A stretch of 64,000 nt of DNA from Halorussus vallis (GTDB taxonomy: Archaea > Halobacteriota > Halobacteria > Halobacteriales > Haladaptataceae). The notes beneath the pieces are model-generated. The model did not search any database. It saw only the letters and a list, made by a program, of their open reading frames with translations, and was not told the origin of the DNA. The DNA lies in NCBI RefSeq assembly GCF_024138165.1, contig NZ_CP100000.1, forward strand, positions 744,001-808,000. The letters are read 5' to 3'. The position numbers and the translations under genes are program-made. Positions 55,172-63,734 of the stretch are shown here, one piece after another. Each line of letters opens with the position of its first letter. Position 1 is the stretch's first letter.

Positions 55172-55576
55172 AGACAGTTCCCCCGCTCGCGATTCGTCGT
55201 TAGTTTCGGTGAGTGCATGGTATTCCGTCGTTGCTCGATGGTATTCCGGCGTTGTTTCACTCGTTCCCCCCGGCTTAGGCTGCCGGAGCGAACGTTGTTC
55301 CAGATATATCCTATTTTTAGTCTTTGTTATTCGGCGTCTGACGCGACCGTAGGCGGTGTCTGAAAGCCGCCTCGGCGCGCGGAACCGGGAAACGTCGTCG
55401 ACGTCTCGCGCTCCGGACGTGTCGGGCACGTCGTCGGGTTCCCCGCCGGTAGGAGCGCCGTATCCGCCGACAGACGGCGGGTAACAAAGTGGTGATACGA
55501 CGACGGTTCGGGCAATGCATCGCCCATGTGTCGCCCGACGGTACCGTGAGCGAGTCGCCTGCGGAACTACCGAACC
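55172..55576. promoter_or_regulatory. Divergent region with a 21-base-spaced direct repeat
   Basis: A 405-base spacer between the PGF-CTERM gene (leftward) and the DUF1616 gene (rightward). ATGGTATTCCGTCGTTG at 55217-55233 recurs with one change at 55238-55254, exactly two helical turns apart. An AT-rich part near 55302-55332 (ATATATCCTATTTTTAG) may be a promoter. These are candidate operators; no small gene is convincing. Confidence 0.5.
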
Positions 55577-56590
55577 ATGAGTCACGGAACTGCCGACGAG
55601 ACGCTGTGGGACCGACTGGCCCACCCGGCGATTCCGCTCGACCTGCTGTTCGTCGTCGGATACGTGGTCCTCGCGGCCGCGCTCGTCTTCCAGCCCGGCG
55701 TGTACGCCACGCCGCTGGCGGTCGCCCTCGGCCTGCCGCTGCTGCTGTTCGCGCCGGGGTACGCGCTCGTCTCGTTCCTGTTCCCCGGCGCGACGCCCGA
55801 CGACGACTTCGCGGGCGGTCGCTCGCTGACCGACGTGCGCGAGCGCGGCCTCACCGGCACCGAGCGCCTCGCGCTCGGGTTCGGCGTCAGCCTCGCGCTC
55901 CTCCCGCCGATCGGCGTCGCGCTCGCGCTCGCGTGGACCATCAAACCCGTGAGCATCCTCGCGGCGGTCGGCGGGTTGACCGTCGTCGCCGCAATCGGCG
56001 GGGCGGTTCGGCGACTCCGCCGGCCGACCGACCGCCGGTTCGCGGTCCCGGTCCAGGGGTGGCTGAAGCGGGCCCGCGGCGGCCTCAGCGGGAGCGCGGC
56101 CGACGTGGTCCTGAACGTCGCCCTCGCGGCCGGCGTCGTCGTCGCCATCGCAGCGGTCGGGTACGCGGTCGCGGTCCCCGGACCGGGCCAGCAGTACACC
56201 GACGTGGCGCTGCTGACCCAGAACCAGACCGGGGAGTTCGTCGCCGAGGACTACCCCCAGGATTTCACCCGCGGCCAGAGCAAACCCATCGTCCTCAGCC
56301 TCCAGAACCACGAGAGCGAGCGGACCTCCTACTCGGTGGTGGTCGAACTCCAGCGGGTTCGGAAGACCGACAGCGGGGCCGCGAAAGTGGTCCAGGAGCG
56401 CCGACTCGCCCGGTTCACCCCGACCGTCGAGGCCGGGCAGACGTGGCGGACGCGCCACGACGTGACGCCCACGATGACCGGCCGGAACCTCCGGCTGAAC
56501 TACCTGGTCTACAAGGGTGACCCGCCGAAGAACCCGACGTCGAGCAACGCCTACGAGCACGTCCACGTCTGGGTGAACGTCTCGGCGTGA
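55577..56590 (+). CDS. DUF1616 membrane protein
   Basis: A 337-residue protein of the DUF1616 family. The N-terminal half has about five hydrophobic helices (first near residues 20-40; LLLFAPGYALVSFLFPG is the family signature). A soluble C-terminal domain follows from about 215 (VALLTQNQTGEFVAEDYP; LRLNYLVYKGDPP), probably outside. Family members occur in archaeal and bacterial polysaccharide or surface-protein loci, but the function is unknown. It is followed by the YdjM-type gene and the beta-helix gene in the same direction. Confidence 0.88.
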   Translation: MSHGTADETLWDRLAHPAIPLDLLFVVGYVVLAAALVFQPGVYATPLAVALGLPLLLFAPGYALVSFLFPGATPDDDFAGGRSLTDVRERGLTGTERLALGFGVSLALLPPIGVALALAWTIKPVSILAAVGGLTVVAAIGGAVRRLRRPTDRRFAVPVQGWLKRARGGLSGSAADVVLNVALAAGVVVAIAAVGYAVAVPGPGQQYTDVALLTQNQTGEFVAEDYPQDFTRGQSKPIVLSLQNHESERTSYSVVVELQRVRKTDSGAAKVVQERRLARFTPTVEAGQTWRTRHDVTPTMTGRNLRLNYLVYKGDPPKNPTSSNAYEHVHVWVNVSA

Positions 56591-56672
56591 CCCGGTCACG
56601 CCGACGGAGTAACTGGACGTCCGTTTTCGCGAGAGCCGAACTACTCATGACGGAGGGACGCTAACTGCGACC

Positions 56673-57260
56673 ATGTGGCCGTGGGAACACCTCGCCGTCG
56701 GGTATCTCGCGTACTCGGCGTTCACGCACTTGCGCGGCAAGGGAGCGCCGAGCGCGCCGGCCGTCGTCGCGCTGGCCGTCGGAACCCAGTTCCCCGACCT
56801 GGTGGACAAGCCGCTCGCGTGGACGTTCGGCGTCCTGCCGAGCGGCCACTCGCTGGCCCACTCGCTGTTCGTCGCCGTCCCGCTCGCGCTACTGGCGATA
56901 CAAGTCGGGTGGGTGACCGACCGGAAGGCCGTCGGCGGGGCGTTCGCGTTCGGCTACCTCTCGCACCTGCCGGCCGACGTCTACTATCCCCTGCTCGTCG
57001 GGGGTGAGGCCAACTACGACTTCCTGTTCTGGCCCCTGATTCCGGCGCCTCAGACGGAGGCCAGCATCGGCTTCGCCGAGATGTTCCGGACGCTGTTCGG
57101 GCGCTACCTGACCGAGCTGTTCCACGCACAGCTCACCCCGTACCTCGCGGTCGAACTCGGGTTGATGCTGGCGGTGTTGCTGCTCTGGGTCTACGACGGC
57201 ATCCCGCCGCTCGGCGCGCTGCTCGGGTGGAGTCGGGCTCCCACGGAGGAGACGTCGTAG
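56673..57260 (+). CDS. YdjM/DUF457-family membrane metal-dependent hydrolase
   Basis: A 195-residue integral membrane protein of the YdjM type. Conserved metal-site-like residues lie in WEHLAVGYLAYS near the start, GTQFPDLVDKPL near 38, SGHSLAHSLFVAV near 57 and YLSHLPADVYYP near 95. About four hydrophobic segments are visible. The family may include a phosphatase-like activity, but no member has a settled role. It is 82 bases after DUF1616 and about 100 before the beta-helix gene. Confidence 0.85.
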   Translation: MWPWEHLAVGYLAYSAFTHLRGKGAPSAPAVVALAVGTQFPDLVDKPLAWTFGVLPSGHSLAHSLFVAVPLALLAIQVGWVTDRKAVGGAFAFGYLSHLPADVYYPLLVGGEANYDFLFWPLIPAPQTEASIGFAEMFRTLFGRYLTELFHAQLTPYLAVELGLMLAVLLLWVYDGIPPLGALLGWSRAPTEETS

Positions 57261-57359
57261 CCCGAGCGGCCGCGGTGCGGTCGCTCGCGCCCGAGAAGCC
57301 TCGGCCTAGGGCGTGCCAGGCTACCCATAACAATAGTCGGATGAGACGCACTTCTACCC

Positions 57360-58799
57360 GTGCCGAGCGACGAGAGGTCGTCCACGAGGCGCGGCTACCT
57401 TCGGGTGGCGGGAACGGCCGCGCTCGCAGCGCTCGCGGGATGTGGAGCGTTCGATCGCAACGACGAAACAGCACCCGGAGAAACCGCGGGGGAAACCACC
57501 GATACGACCACGACCGGAGACGGAGCATCGGGCGAGACTACCGAGACGACCACTTCCGAGAGTCCGGAAACCACCGCCGGCCCGCCCACCGACGGGTACG
57601 GAACCGTCGTGAACGTCGCGAAGGCGGGCGCCGACGACTCCGGGAAGAAACCGGTCAACCCCGTCCTCAACGAACACCTCGGCGACGACACCCTGCTGTA
57701 CTTCCCGCCCGGTCGGTACCGCCTGACCGAGTGGGAGGTCGTCGACTACCGGAACCTGAGCATCGTCGGTGAGGACGCCACGCTCGTCCCGCCGCCCGAC
57801 GAGCGCAACTACTGGCTGATGTTCGACGAACTCCGGGACTTCCGGCTCGAGGGGTTCGAGTTCGACTGCCGCGCCCCGAACGTCGCGCCGATCACCTACC
57901 TCACGGTGACCGGCGGGTCGAACGTCGTCCGCGACGTCGCCATCCGCGGCCACCGCAAGCGCTCGCCGAACGGCTTCGAGATCGCAGTGGCGAACCCGAA
58001 GGCCGACCTGCTGTTCGACCGGGTCCGCCTGCCCGACGGCTCGAACCGCGGAGTCGCCATCTACACGTTTCCCAAGAGCGTCGGGCGGCTCACGTTCCTG
58101 AACTGCCACGTCGAGCACTGGAAGGAGGGGCTGTACGCCTCGCCGCACTCCGGCCCGCTCGCGGTCGAGGGCGGCTACTACGCGAACAACGGCATCGACC
58201 AGATTCGGGTCGGCGGCGGGCCGAACGGCGCGGTCGTCCGGGGCGCGACCGTCAGGGTCGACGAACCGAAGCGACCGAAGTTCAAGCCGAACATGCGCGG
58301 CATCTGGCAGGAGGAGGGCGCGCACCTCCGCGTCGAAGGGTGCGTGCTGGCGTTCACCGACCTCACCGGCACCTACAGTTCGGGGGCCGTCGTCGTCGGA
58401 CGCCAGGGCGGGGCGGCCGACATCAGAAACACCCGCATCCGGACCGACGTCGACACCCACGCGATCCACGTCCGGCGGCCCGTCACGTCCGCGAAAGGCC
58501 AGGTGATGCCGAGCATGGACCGACTTCCGAAGAGCCGGAAGGTCACCTGCGAGAACGTCGAAATCGTCGGCGACGCGGTGCACGGGGCGGCGATTCGGGT
58601 CGACCAGCGCGACGACGTCGACTTCCGGAACGTCTGCGTCCAACAGCCAGAGGGCGAACGCGACGGCGCGCTGGTCCAGCACACCGACGGCGTCTCGATT
58701 CGCGACTCGACCATCGCGGTTGCGGGGAAGGCCATCCGGACGACCGACGCGAAGGTGTCGACGAAGAACCTGCGGACGAAAGGCAACTGCCGGCTGTAG
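57360..58799 (+). CDS. Right-handed parallel beta-helix lipoprotein, Tat-exported
   Basis: A 479-residue secreted protein. The N-terminus has RRGYLRVAGTAALAALAGC, a twin-arginine signal with a lipobox Cys. A Thr/Glu/Gly-rich linker of about 50 residues follows (roughly 30-80). The rest is a right-handed beta-helix-type fold (NVVRDVAIRGHRK; LTFLNCHVEHWKEGLYAS; VVVGRQGGAADIRNT), as in polysaccharide lyases and epimerases, though no catalytic motif is obvious. GTG 57360 is the likely start; AACAATAG near 57330 is a possible TATA element. A carbohydrate is the probable substrate. Confidence 0.85.
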   Translation: MPSDERSSTRRGYLRVAGTAALAALAGCGAFDRNDETAPGETAGETTDTTTTGDGASGETTETTTSESPETTAGPPTDGYGTVVNVAKAGADDSGKKPVNPVLNEHLGDDTLLYFPPGRYRLTEWEVVDYRNLSIVGEDATLVPPPDERNYWLMFDELRDFRLEGFEFDCRAPNVAPITYLTVTGGSNVVRDVAIRGHRKRSPNGFEIAVANPKADLLFDRVRLPDGSNRGVAIYTFPKSVGRLTFLNCHVEHWKEGLYASPHSGPLAVEGGYYANNGIDQIRVGGGPNGAVVRGATVRVDEPKRPKFKPNMRGIWQEEGAHLRVEGCVLAFTDLTGTYSSGAVVVGRQGGAADIRNTRIRTDVDTHAIHVRRPVTSAKGQVMPSMDRLPKSRKVTCENVEIVGDAVHGAAIRVDQRDDVDFRNVCVQQPEGERDGALVQHTDGVSIRDSTIAVAGKAIRTTDAKVSTKNLRTKGNCRL

Positions 58800-58841
58800 C
58801 CGCGAGAAGGGTCGCCGCTCGTTCTCGCTCGGTTCGGCGGT

Positions 58842-60503
58842 TCAGATGTAGCCGAGGTCGCTGAGACGCTCCTCGACGGCGCTGTCGTCGCCGGACTCGA
58901 CCGACTCGGTCCCGAACGGAACCTCGCCGTAGTCTGCCCGCGAGACGGACACGGAGTCGGCGAGCAGTTCCTCTGGGACGGCCCCGGTCATCCGGGCGGG
59001 CACGTCGAAGCCGGAGGCCGCCATCGTCGCGGGCGCCACGTCGGTCAGCGACAGGCGGTCGAGCGCCCTGGCCTCGTCGGCGAAGTCGGGTCCCGAGGCG
59101 AGGAACACCCCGTCCCGCTTGTGGTCGTGGTCCGACAGCGGCGCGAACGCGGTGCCGACGAGGCTCGGACTGACGACGTGGTTCATGTCCTTCGGCATGT
59201 AGAGCACGTCGCAGGCCCGGTCGGTGTACGGACCGCCGTACACCTCCTCGCGCCTGCGGACCCACTCGAACACCGGGTCACCGTCGGGCGTCCGGAGCGA
59301 CGAGAGCACGTCGATGATCTCCTCGCGCACCACCTCGTACTCCGACTCGGGAACCACGCCCGCGGGTTCGCGGCCCGCGAGGTTCACTCGGACCCCGAGT
59401 TCGGCGGTCCGGCAGAAGCACTTCGAGTTGCGCCAGTCGACGCCCTCGCTGGCCGCCGAGAGCGCGTCGTCCGGCAGGACGGTGGTGATGAAGTCGTCGA
59501 CGCCGACCCGCTGGGCCAGCGCGTAGGCGTCGCCCGGCGAGACGCCGACGCGGCCGAGCGCGGCCGTGGCCGCGGAAACCGCCCGCCCGGTCACCGAGGG
59601 ACCGCCCGCGCTCGAATCGGCGGCTCCGCCGTCGGCGTCGTTCTCGCCGGTGAGCGCCGACTTCCGACTCGCGAGACTGGGTCGGTCGGAGTCGGTCGTG
59701 GTTTCGAGCAGTCCGGCCTGCCGGAGCACCTCGTTGAGATAGACGGTGTAGCCCTCAACCGGTCCGATGCCGTGGTCCGAGCAGACGACGACGTTGGCGT
59801 CGCCCGCGACGCCGAGGATGCGGCCGAGCGCCTCGTCGGCGCGCTCGTACACCCGCCGGAATATCGCCGGGTCGTCGAAGTTGTGGAACACCGCGTCGGT
59901 CTTCTGGAACTGGACGAACGCGACGCGCCAGTCGTACTCCGAGAGGAGGTACTCGGCGGCGCGACCCCGCAGTTCGACCAGGTCGAGGTAGCCCGCCAGT
60001 TTCTCGTCCTTGTCGTCGCTCGTTTCGCCGCGCGAGTAGATGGTGTATGGCTCGCCCAGCGCGTCGGCGAGTTCCTCGCGGACGTCCTCGGGATAGCTCG
60101 CATCGTCCTCCTTCGCGAGGTAGCCCGGCACGAGGACGCCGGCCAGCGGTTCGGCGGGGTGGGTGACCGGGACGTTCAACACGACCGCGGGTTCGCCGCG
60201 GGCGGCGAGGTAGTTCCAGATGGCCGGCGCGCGCACGCGGTTGCGCGTGACCAGTTCGTCCTCGTCCGGGTAGTCGGACTCGTGGTGGAAGAACCCGTAG
60301 ACGCCGTGGTGGCTCGGGTCGGTGCCGGTGTACGTCGAGGGCCACGCGCTCCCCGTCCACGGCGGAAACGTCGAGCGCAGCGGCGCTTCGACCCCGCTTT
60401 CGCGGAGCGACGAGAAGTTCGGAAGCGATTCCTCGAAGCGGTCGAGATATTCGAAGTCGAGCGCGTCGAAACCGACGACGACGGTGGCGTTTGCGTTCGT
60501 CAT
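58842..60503 (-). CDS. Alkaline-phosphatase-superfamily phosphodiesterase (copy A)
   Basis: A 553-residue enzyme of the type I phosphodiesterase/nucleotide pyrophosphatase group. The metal Asp and nucleophile region are VVGFDALDFEYLD and LRSTFPPWTGSAWPSTYTGTDPSHHG (Thr/Ser nucleophile near residue 46). The later site is VVCSDHGIG (SDHG, near 239). It probably cleaves a phospho- or sulfo-ester on a lipid-linked or surface glycan. It is closely related to copy B at 61842-63473: both carry REPAGVVPES and REEIIDxLS segments at comparable positions. No signal peptide is seen. Confidence 0.9.
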   Translation of the reverse strand: MTNANATVVVGFDALDFEYLDRFEESLPNFSSLRESGVEAPLRSTFPPWTGSAWPSTYTGTDPSHHGVYGFFHHESDYPDEDELVTRNRVRAPAIWNYLAARGEPAVVLNVPVTHPAEPLAGVLVPGYLAKEDDASYPEDVREELADALGEPYTIYSRGETSDDKDEKLAGYLDLVELRGRAAEYLLSEYDWRVAFVQFQKTDAVFHNFDDPAIFRRVYERADEALGRILGVAGDANVVVCSDHGIGPVEGYTVYLNEVLRQAGLLETTTDSDRPSLASRKSALTGENDADGGAADSSAGGPSVTGRAVSAATAALGRVGVSPGDAYALAQRVGVDDFITTVLPDDALSAASEGVDWRNSKCFCRTAELGVRVNLAGREPAGVVPESEYEVVREEIIDVLSSLRTPDGDPVFEWVRRREEVYGGPYTDRACDVLYMPKDMNHVVSPSLVGTAFAPLSDHDHKRDGVFLASGPDFADEARALDRLSLTDVAPATMAASGFDVPARMTGAVPEELLADSVSVSRADYGEVPFGTESVESGDDSAVEERLSDLGYI

Positions 60504-60822
60504 GTGTCCCTGGAGAGAGTGGTAAAGCCGGCGGCGCCGGCCGTTTTCGGTATCTCGAGTTCGACTCGTCCGGGCATTGTTCTCTGGTGCCTAGGCGAGC
60601 AACAGCGTCGGATTAACGACCGAAAACGGCGGAAACAGTGTAGAAAGTTGGAAAGAGCGACATCCGGGCCGAAGCCGGTGCAAACGGGGGTTCGGGGCCG
60701 GAGGACGCTGTGGAAAGCGAGCGAAGACGTGAGACGACCGGGGTACGAGCAGAAACGAGAAGGAGTCGACGGAGACGAACGTGGAGGCAGGAAGAGCGAC
60801 CGGGGTCGGTGACTGCGGGCGG
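60504..60822. other. Noncoding spacer, pyrimidine-rich on the minus strand
   Basis: A 319-base gap between the FemAB gene (ending 60823) and copy A of the phosphatase. The part at 60700-60815 is purine-rich on the plus strand, so the leftward RNA is C/U-rich, like the tracts after katG and the amidase; it probably ends the FemAB transcript. A GCCGGC repeat with a GGC spacer lies near 60528-60542. No gene is seen. Confidence 0.5.
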
Positions 60823-61842
60823 TCAGCGGAGCTTCTTGTAGACGCTCGAAAGGGCGTTGGTCATCCGGGTGCCCTTCTCGAGGCTGTAGTAGCTCTCGAG
60901 TTCGGGGCCGAACTTCGCCTTGTAGCCGCAGAGGCGGCGCTCGTTCGCGCCGACGAGGTCGTACTTCTCGACGCCGCGGTCCATCGCGTCGGTCATTATC
61001 TCCCAGTCGACCAGGTCGTTGACCGGCAGGTCGCGGTCGTGTTTCGCGCCGCCCTGCCACCGGTAGACGGTGTCGTCGAACTCCAGGGCGACCATCCCGC
61101 CCGCGAACTCGCCGTCTATCTCGCAGGCGTAGGGCCGGACCGTCCCCTCGGGCAGGCGCTCGTAGAGGTCGGCGACGAACTGCGGGGTGACCCCGTAGCT
61201 CTCGTCCTGCTCGTCGTGGCGGGACTTCACCTGGGAGATGATGGCCTCGATTTCGCGGCGGCCGCCCTCGTAGATGCGGTAGTCGCACTCGGTCCGGATG
61301 TTGCCGCGGGCGTCGCTGGAGAAGGACATCAGCACCTCCTCCTCGTCGCGGGTCAGGTCGACCGCGTAGGTGTGGCGGACGTCGACGTCGAAGTCGTTCC
61401 AGTCGAACGGTCGGACGTCCTCGAACGCGCCGTCGGGCCGTATCTGGGTGTACTTCGGCGCTATCTGGCGGTCGATCCAGTCGAGACAGCCCTCGACGAA
61501 CCGCCAGCCGCGGCGCTCGGCCTTCCGACGCTTGAGCTTCTGGTGGTTGACCAGCGCGGGGCCGAGGTACGACACCCAGAGGCCGGGTGCGGGCGAGAAC
61601 GCCATCGTCATCCCGCCCTTGCGCTTCTCGAACACCGGGAAGACGCCGACCGGCTCCTGGCCCTTGTACCCGATCAGCGGGTGGAGGTCGGCGTCTGCGT
61701 GGGCCGCTTGCACCTCCAGCGATTCGAGGTAGTGAAAGACGTTCGTCTGTGGAGATTTCTCGACGAGGTCGTTCCAGCGTTCGAGGTCGTCTCCGTCAGC
61801 GCGTGCGATACTCAATCCCTTCTTCTCTATCGTGACACTCAT
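60823..61842 (-). CDS. FemAB/GNAT-fold aminoacyl or acyl transferase
   Basis: A 339-residue protein of the FemAB-like peptidyltransferase superfamily. The first GNAT-like half has NVFHYLESLEVQ and PVGVFPVFEKRKGGMTMAFSP; the second has MVALEFDDTVYRWQGGAKHDRDLPVNDLVDW and YDLVGANERRLCGYKAKFGPEL, typical of FemAB C-terminal regions. Such enzymes attach amino acids or acyl groups to a glycan or lipid precursor. Its start overlaps the stop of phosphatase copy B (TAATG), so they are translationally coupled. Confidence 0.87.
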   Translation of the reverse strand: MSVTIEKKGLSIARADGDDLERWNDLVEKSPQTNVFHYLESLEVQAAHADADLHPLIGYKGQEPVGVFPVFEKRKGGMTMAFSPAPGLWVSYLGPALVNHQKLKRRKAERRGWRFVEGCLDWIDRQIAPKYTQIRPDGAFEDVRPFDWNDFDVDVRHTYAVDLTRDEEEVLMSFSSDARGNIRTECDYRIYEGGRREIEAIISQVKSRHDEQDESYGVTPQFVADLYERLPEGTVRPYACEIDGEFAGGMVALEFDDTVYRWQGGAKHDRDLPVNDLVDWEIMTDAMDRGVEKYDLVGANERRLCGYKAKFGPELESYYSLEKGTRMTNALSSVYKKLR

Positions 61843-63473
61843 TATTCGAGGTACCCGAGGTCGGCCAGTCTCGCTTCGACGTCGCCGTCGTCCGTTGCTA
61901 CCTGTGCGCCCCCGTCGAACGCGGGGTAGGCGCGCCGCCCGACCGGTTCGACCGCCGGGAGCACCACCCCGTCCATCCGGTCGCCCGCGGGGAGTCCGAA
62001 CGTCGCCAGCACCGTGGGCGCCACGTCGAAGAGGTGCGCGCCCGAGAGGTCGGACCGGTCGTCGACGTTCCGCCCCGTGACGGCGACGATGCCGTCGCGC
62101 TTGTGGTTGTAGGGCTCGCTCGGCGGACCGAACTCCCCGTCGCCGACCCGGGTCGAGAGGAACTCGTCGAAGTCGGCGGGAATCGTCACCACGTCGGGGG
62201 CCTCGTCGACGTAGGGACCCGAGAATATCTCCTCGCGGCGGGCGACCCGTTCGAACACCGGTCGGCCGTCGGGCGTCTCGACCCCCGAGAGCGCGTCGAT
62301 GATCTCCTCGCGCACCGCCTCGTACTGCGACTCGGGGACCACGCCCGCGGGTTCGCGGCCTTCGAGGTTCACCCGAACCCCGAGTTCGATACGGTCGCGC
62401 ATGTAGGCGGCCGACGCCGGGAAGTCGACCTGCTCGGTCGCCGCCCGGATGGCGTCGGTGGGCACCCGCTCGGCCACCGCGTCGGCGAGTCCCACGGCGT
62501 CGAGCGCCCGATAGATGCGCTGGCTGGTCAGTCCGAACTTCGCCGCGGTGGCCAGCCCCCGCTGGAGCGGGGTCGGGTCGGTTTCGACGGCCTCGGTTTC
62601 GCCGTCCTGGAGTCGGTTGTTCGCGATGGTCGACCACGTCGGCATCCCCTCGCCGCCGCGCTTGGTTTCGACCAACCCGCGCTCGCGGAGGTGTTCGTTG
62701 ACCCGAAACTCGTGGCCGTCGTACTCGCCCATGCCGTGGTCGCTGGCGACGACGACGGTGTCCGGGTCGCACCGCCGGAGTATCTTGCCTAGCTGTTCGT
62801 CGACCGCCTCGTACACCGCCCGGGCCTTCTCGTCGTCGCCCGGGAACTCGTGGAAGACGGTGTCGGTCTGCTGGAACTGGACGAACCCGAAGTCGGGGTC
62901 GTAACGGTCGGAGAGATAGCGGAACGCTTCGCCCCGCATCCGAACGAGACGGCGATACCACTCGGTCTTCTCGCGTTCGCCGGTCGCTTCGCGGGGTGCG
63001 TACACGCGGTAATCGCCGATTTTCTCCCGGATTTCGGCGAGTAATCCGCGTGGATGACACGCCGGGTCCTCCGGAGCGGTGTATCCCGGCACTATCGCGC
63101 CGTCTATCTCGCGCGGCGGATGTGTCACCGGCGCGTTCACGACGACGCTCGAATGGCCGTGGTAATCGAGGATTTCCCAGAGGGTCTGTTCCCGGACGTG
63201 GCTCGCGTTCACCACGTCCCAGTCGTAGCCGTCGAACGTGAGGAAACCGAATACGCCGTGCTTGCCGGGGTTGACCCCGGTGTACAGCGACGGCCACGCG
63301 CTCGGCGTCCACGGCGGAATCTGGGACTCCAACGGTCCGCTCGCCCCCTGGTCGAACAGAGAGCGCAAGTGGGGCGTCGCACCCGCCTCGAACAGGGGTT
63401 CGAGGACCGACCGGCAACCGGCGTCCAGACCGACCAACAACGTCCGCATATCCGTCTGCGCGCGGTCTGCCAT
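61842..63473 (-). CDS. Alkaline-phosphatase-superfamily phosphodiesterase (copy B)
   Basis: A 543-residue enzyme of the same family as copy A. The metal-site region is LLVGLDAGCRSVLEP, the nucleophile region SQIPPWTPSAWPSLYTGVNPGKHG, and the later site VVASDHGMGEYDGHE. It likely cleaves phosphodiesters on glycans or lipids. It leads the leftward operon, and its stop codon overlaps the FemAB start. The near-identical C-terminal segments with copy A point to a tandem duplication with the FemAB gene between. Confidence 0.9.
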   Translation of the reverse strand: MADRAQTDMRTLLVGLDAGCRSVLEPLFEAGATPHLRSLFDQGASGPLESQIPPWTPSAWPSLYTGVNPGKHGVFGFLTFDGYDWDVVNASHVREQTLWEILDYHGHSSVVVNAPVTHPPREIDGAIVPGYTAPEDPACHPRGLLAEIREKIGDYRVYAPREATGEREKTEWYRRLVRMRGEAFRYLSDRYDPDFGFVQFQQTDTVFHEFPGDDEKARAVYEAVDEQLGKILRRCDPDTVVVASDHGMGEYDGHEFRVNEHLRERGLVETKRGGEGMPTWSTIANNRLQDGETEAVETDPTPLQRGLATAAKFGLTSQRIYRALDAVGLADAVAERVPTDAIRAATEQVDFPASAAYMRDRIELGVRVNLEGREPAGVVPESQYEAVREEIIDALSGVETPDGRPVFERVARREEIFSGPYVDEAPDVVTIPADFDEFLSTRVGDGEFGPPSEPYNHKRDGIVAVTGRNVDDRSDLSGAHLFDVAPTVLATFGLPAGDRMDGVVLPAVEPVGRRAYPAFDGGAQVATDDGDVEARLADLGYLE

Positions 63474-63676
63474 GTACCTCTACACACCTTACGTTCGTCC
63501 TTTGTTATGGGCAGTCTGTCGGCAGGAAAACAGCTCTTATCCCGGTATGCTCCCGTTACTGGCGGCCTAACACGGGGTGGGTCGGCGGGCAGGGCGGCCC
63601 TGCTCTCGTCCCAGTTCGTTCGGGAGCGTTTCACCGCCGAGGCGGTGACTGCGGCCATAGGACTTAAATCAGTAAT

Positions 63677-63733
63677 GTCGCATTGAACGTAAATCGGTAT
63701 CTTTTTTAATGGGTAGGCTCGCATTGAAGCGTA
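63677..63733 (+). promoter_or_regulatory. Promoter with a repeated 14-base element
   Basis: TCGCATTGAACGTA at 63678-63691 recurs with one extra base at 63719-63733, right before ATG 63735. TTTTTAAT (63703-63710) lies about 28 bases ahead of the ATG and is the likely TATA box. CTTAAATC near 63663 precedes the first copy in the same way, so the promoter may be duplicated or the repeats may be operators. Confidence 0.5.
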
Positions 63734-63734
63734 C

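Noticed and set aside
55172-56599. N-terminal extension of the PGF-CTERM protein frame, covering DUF1616 on the other strand
   Set aside because: The true protein begins with its signal peptide at 55171; the extension is Arg-rich antisense to DUF1616.
61843-63417. Upstream extension of the FemAB frame
   Set aside because: It runs in a different frame through phosphatase copy B; the ATG at 61842 with TAATG overlap is the natural start.
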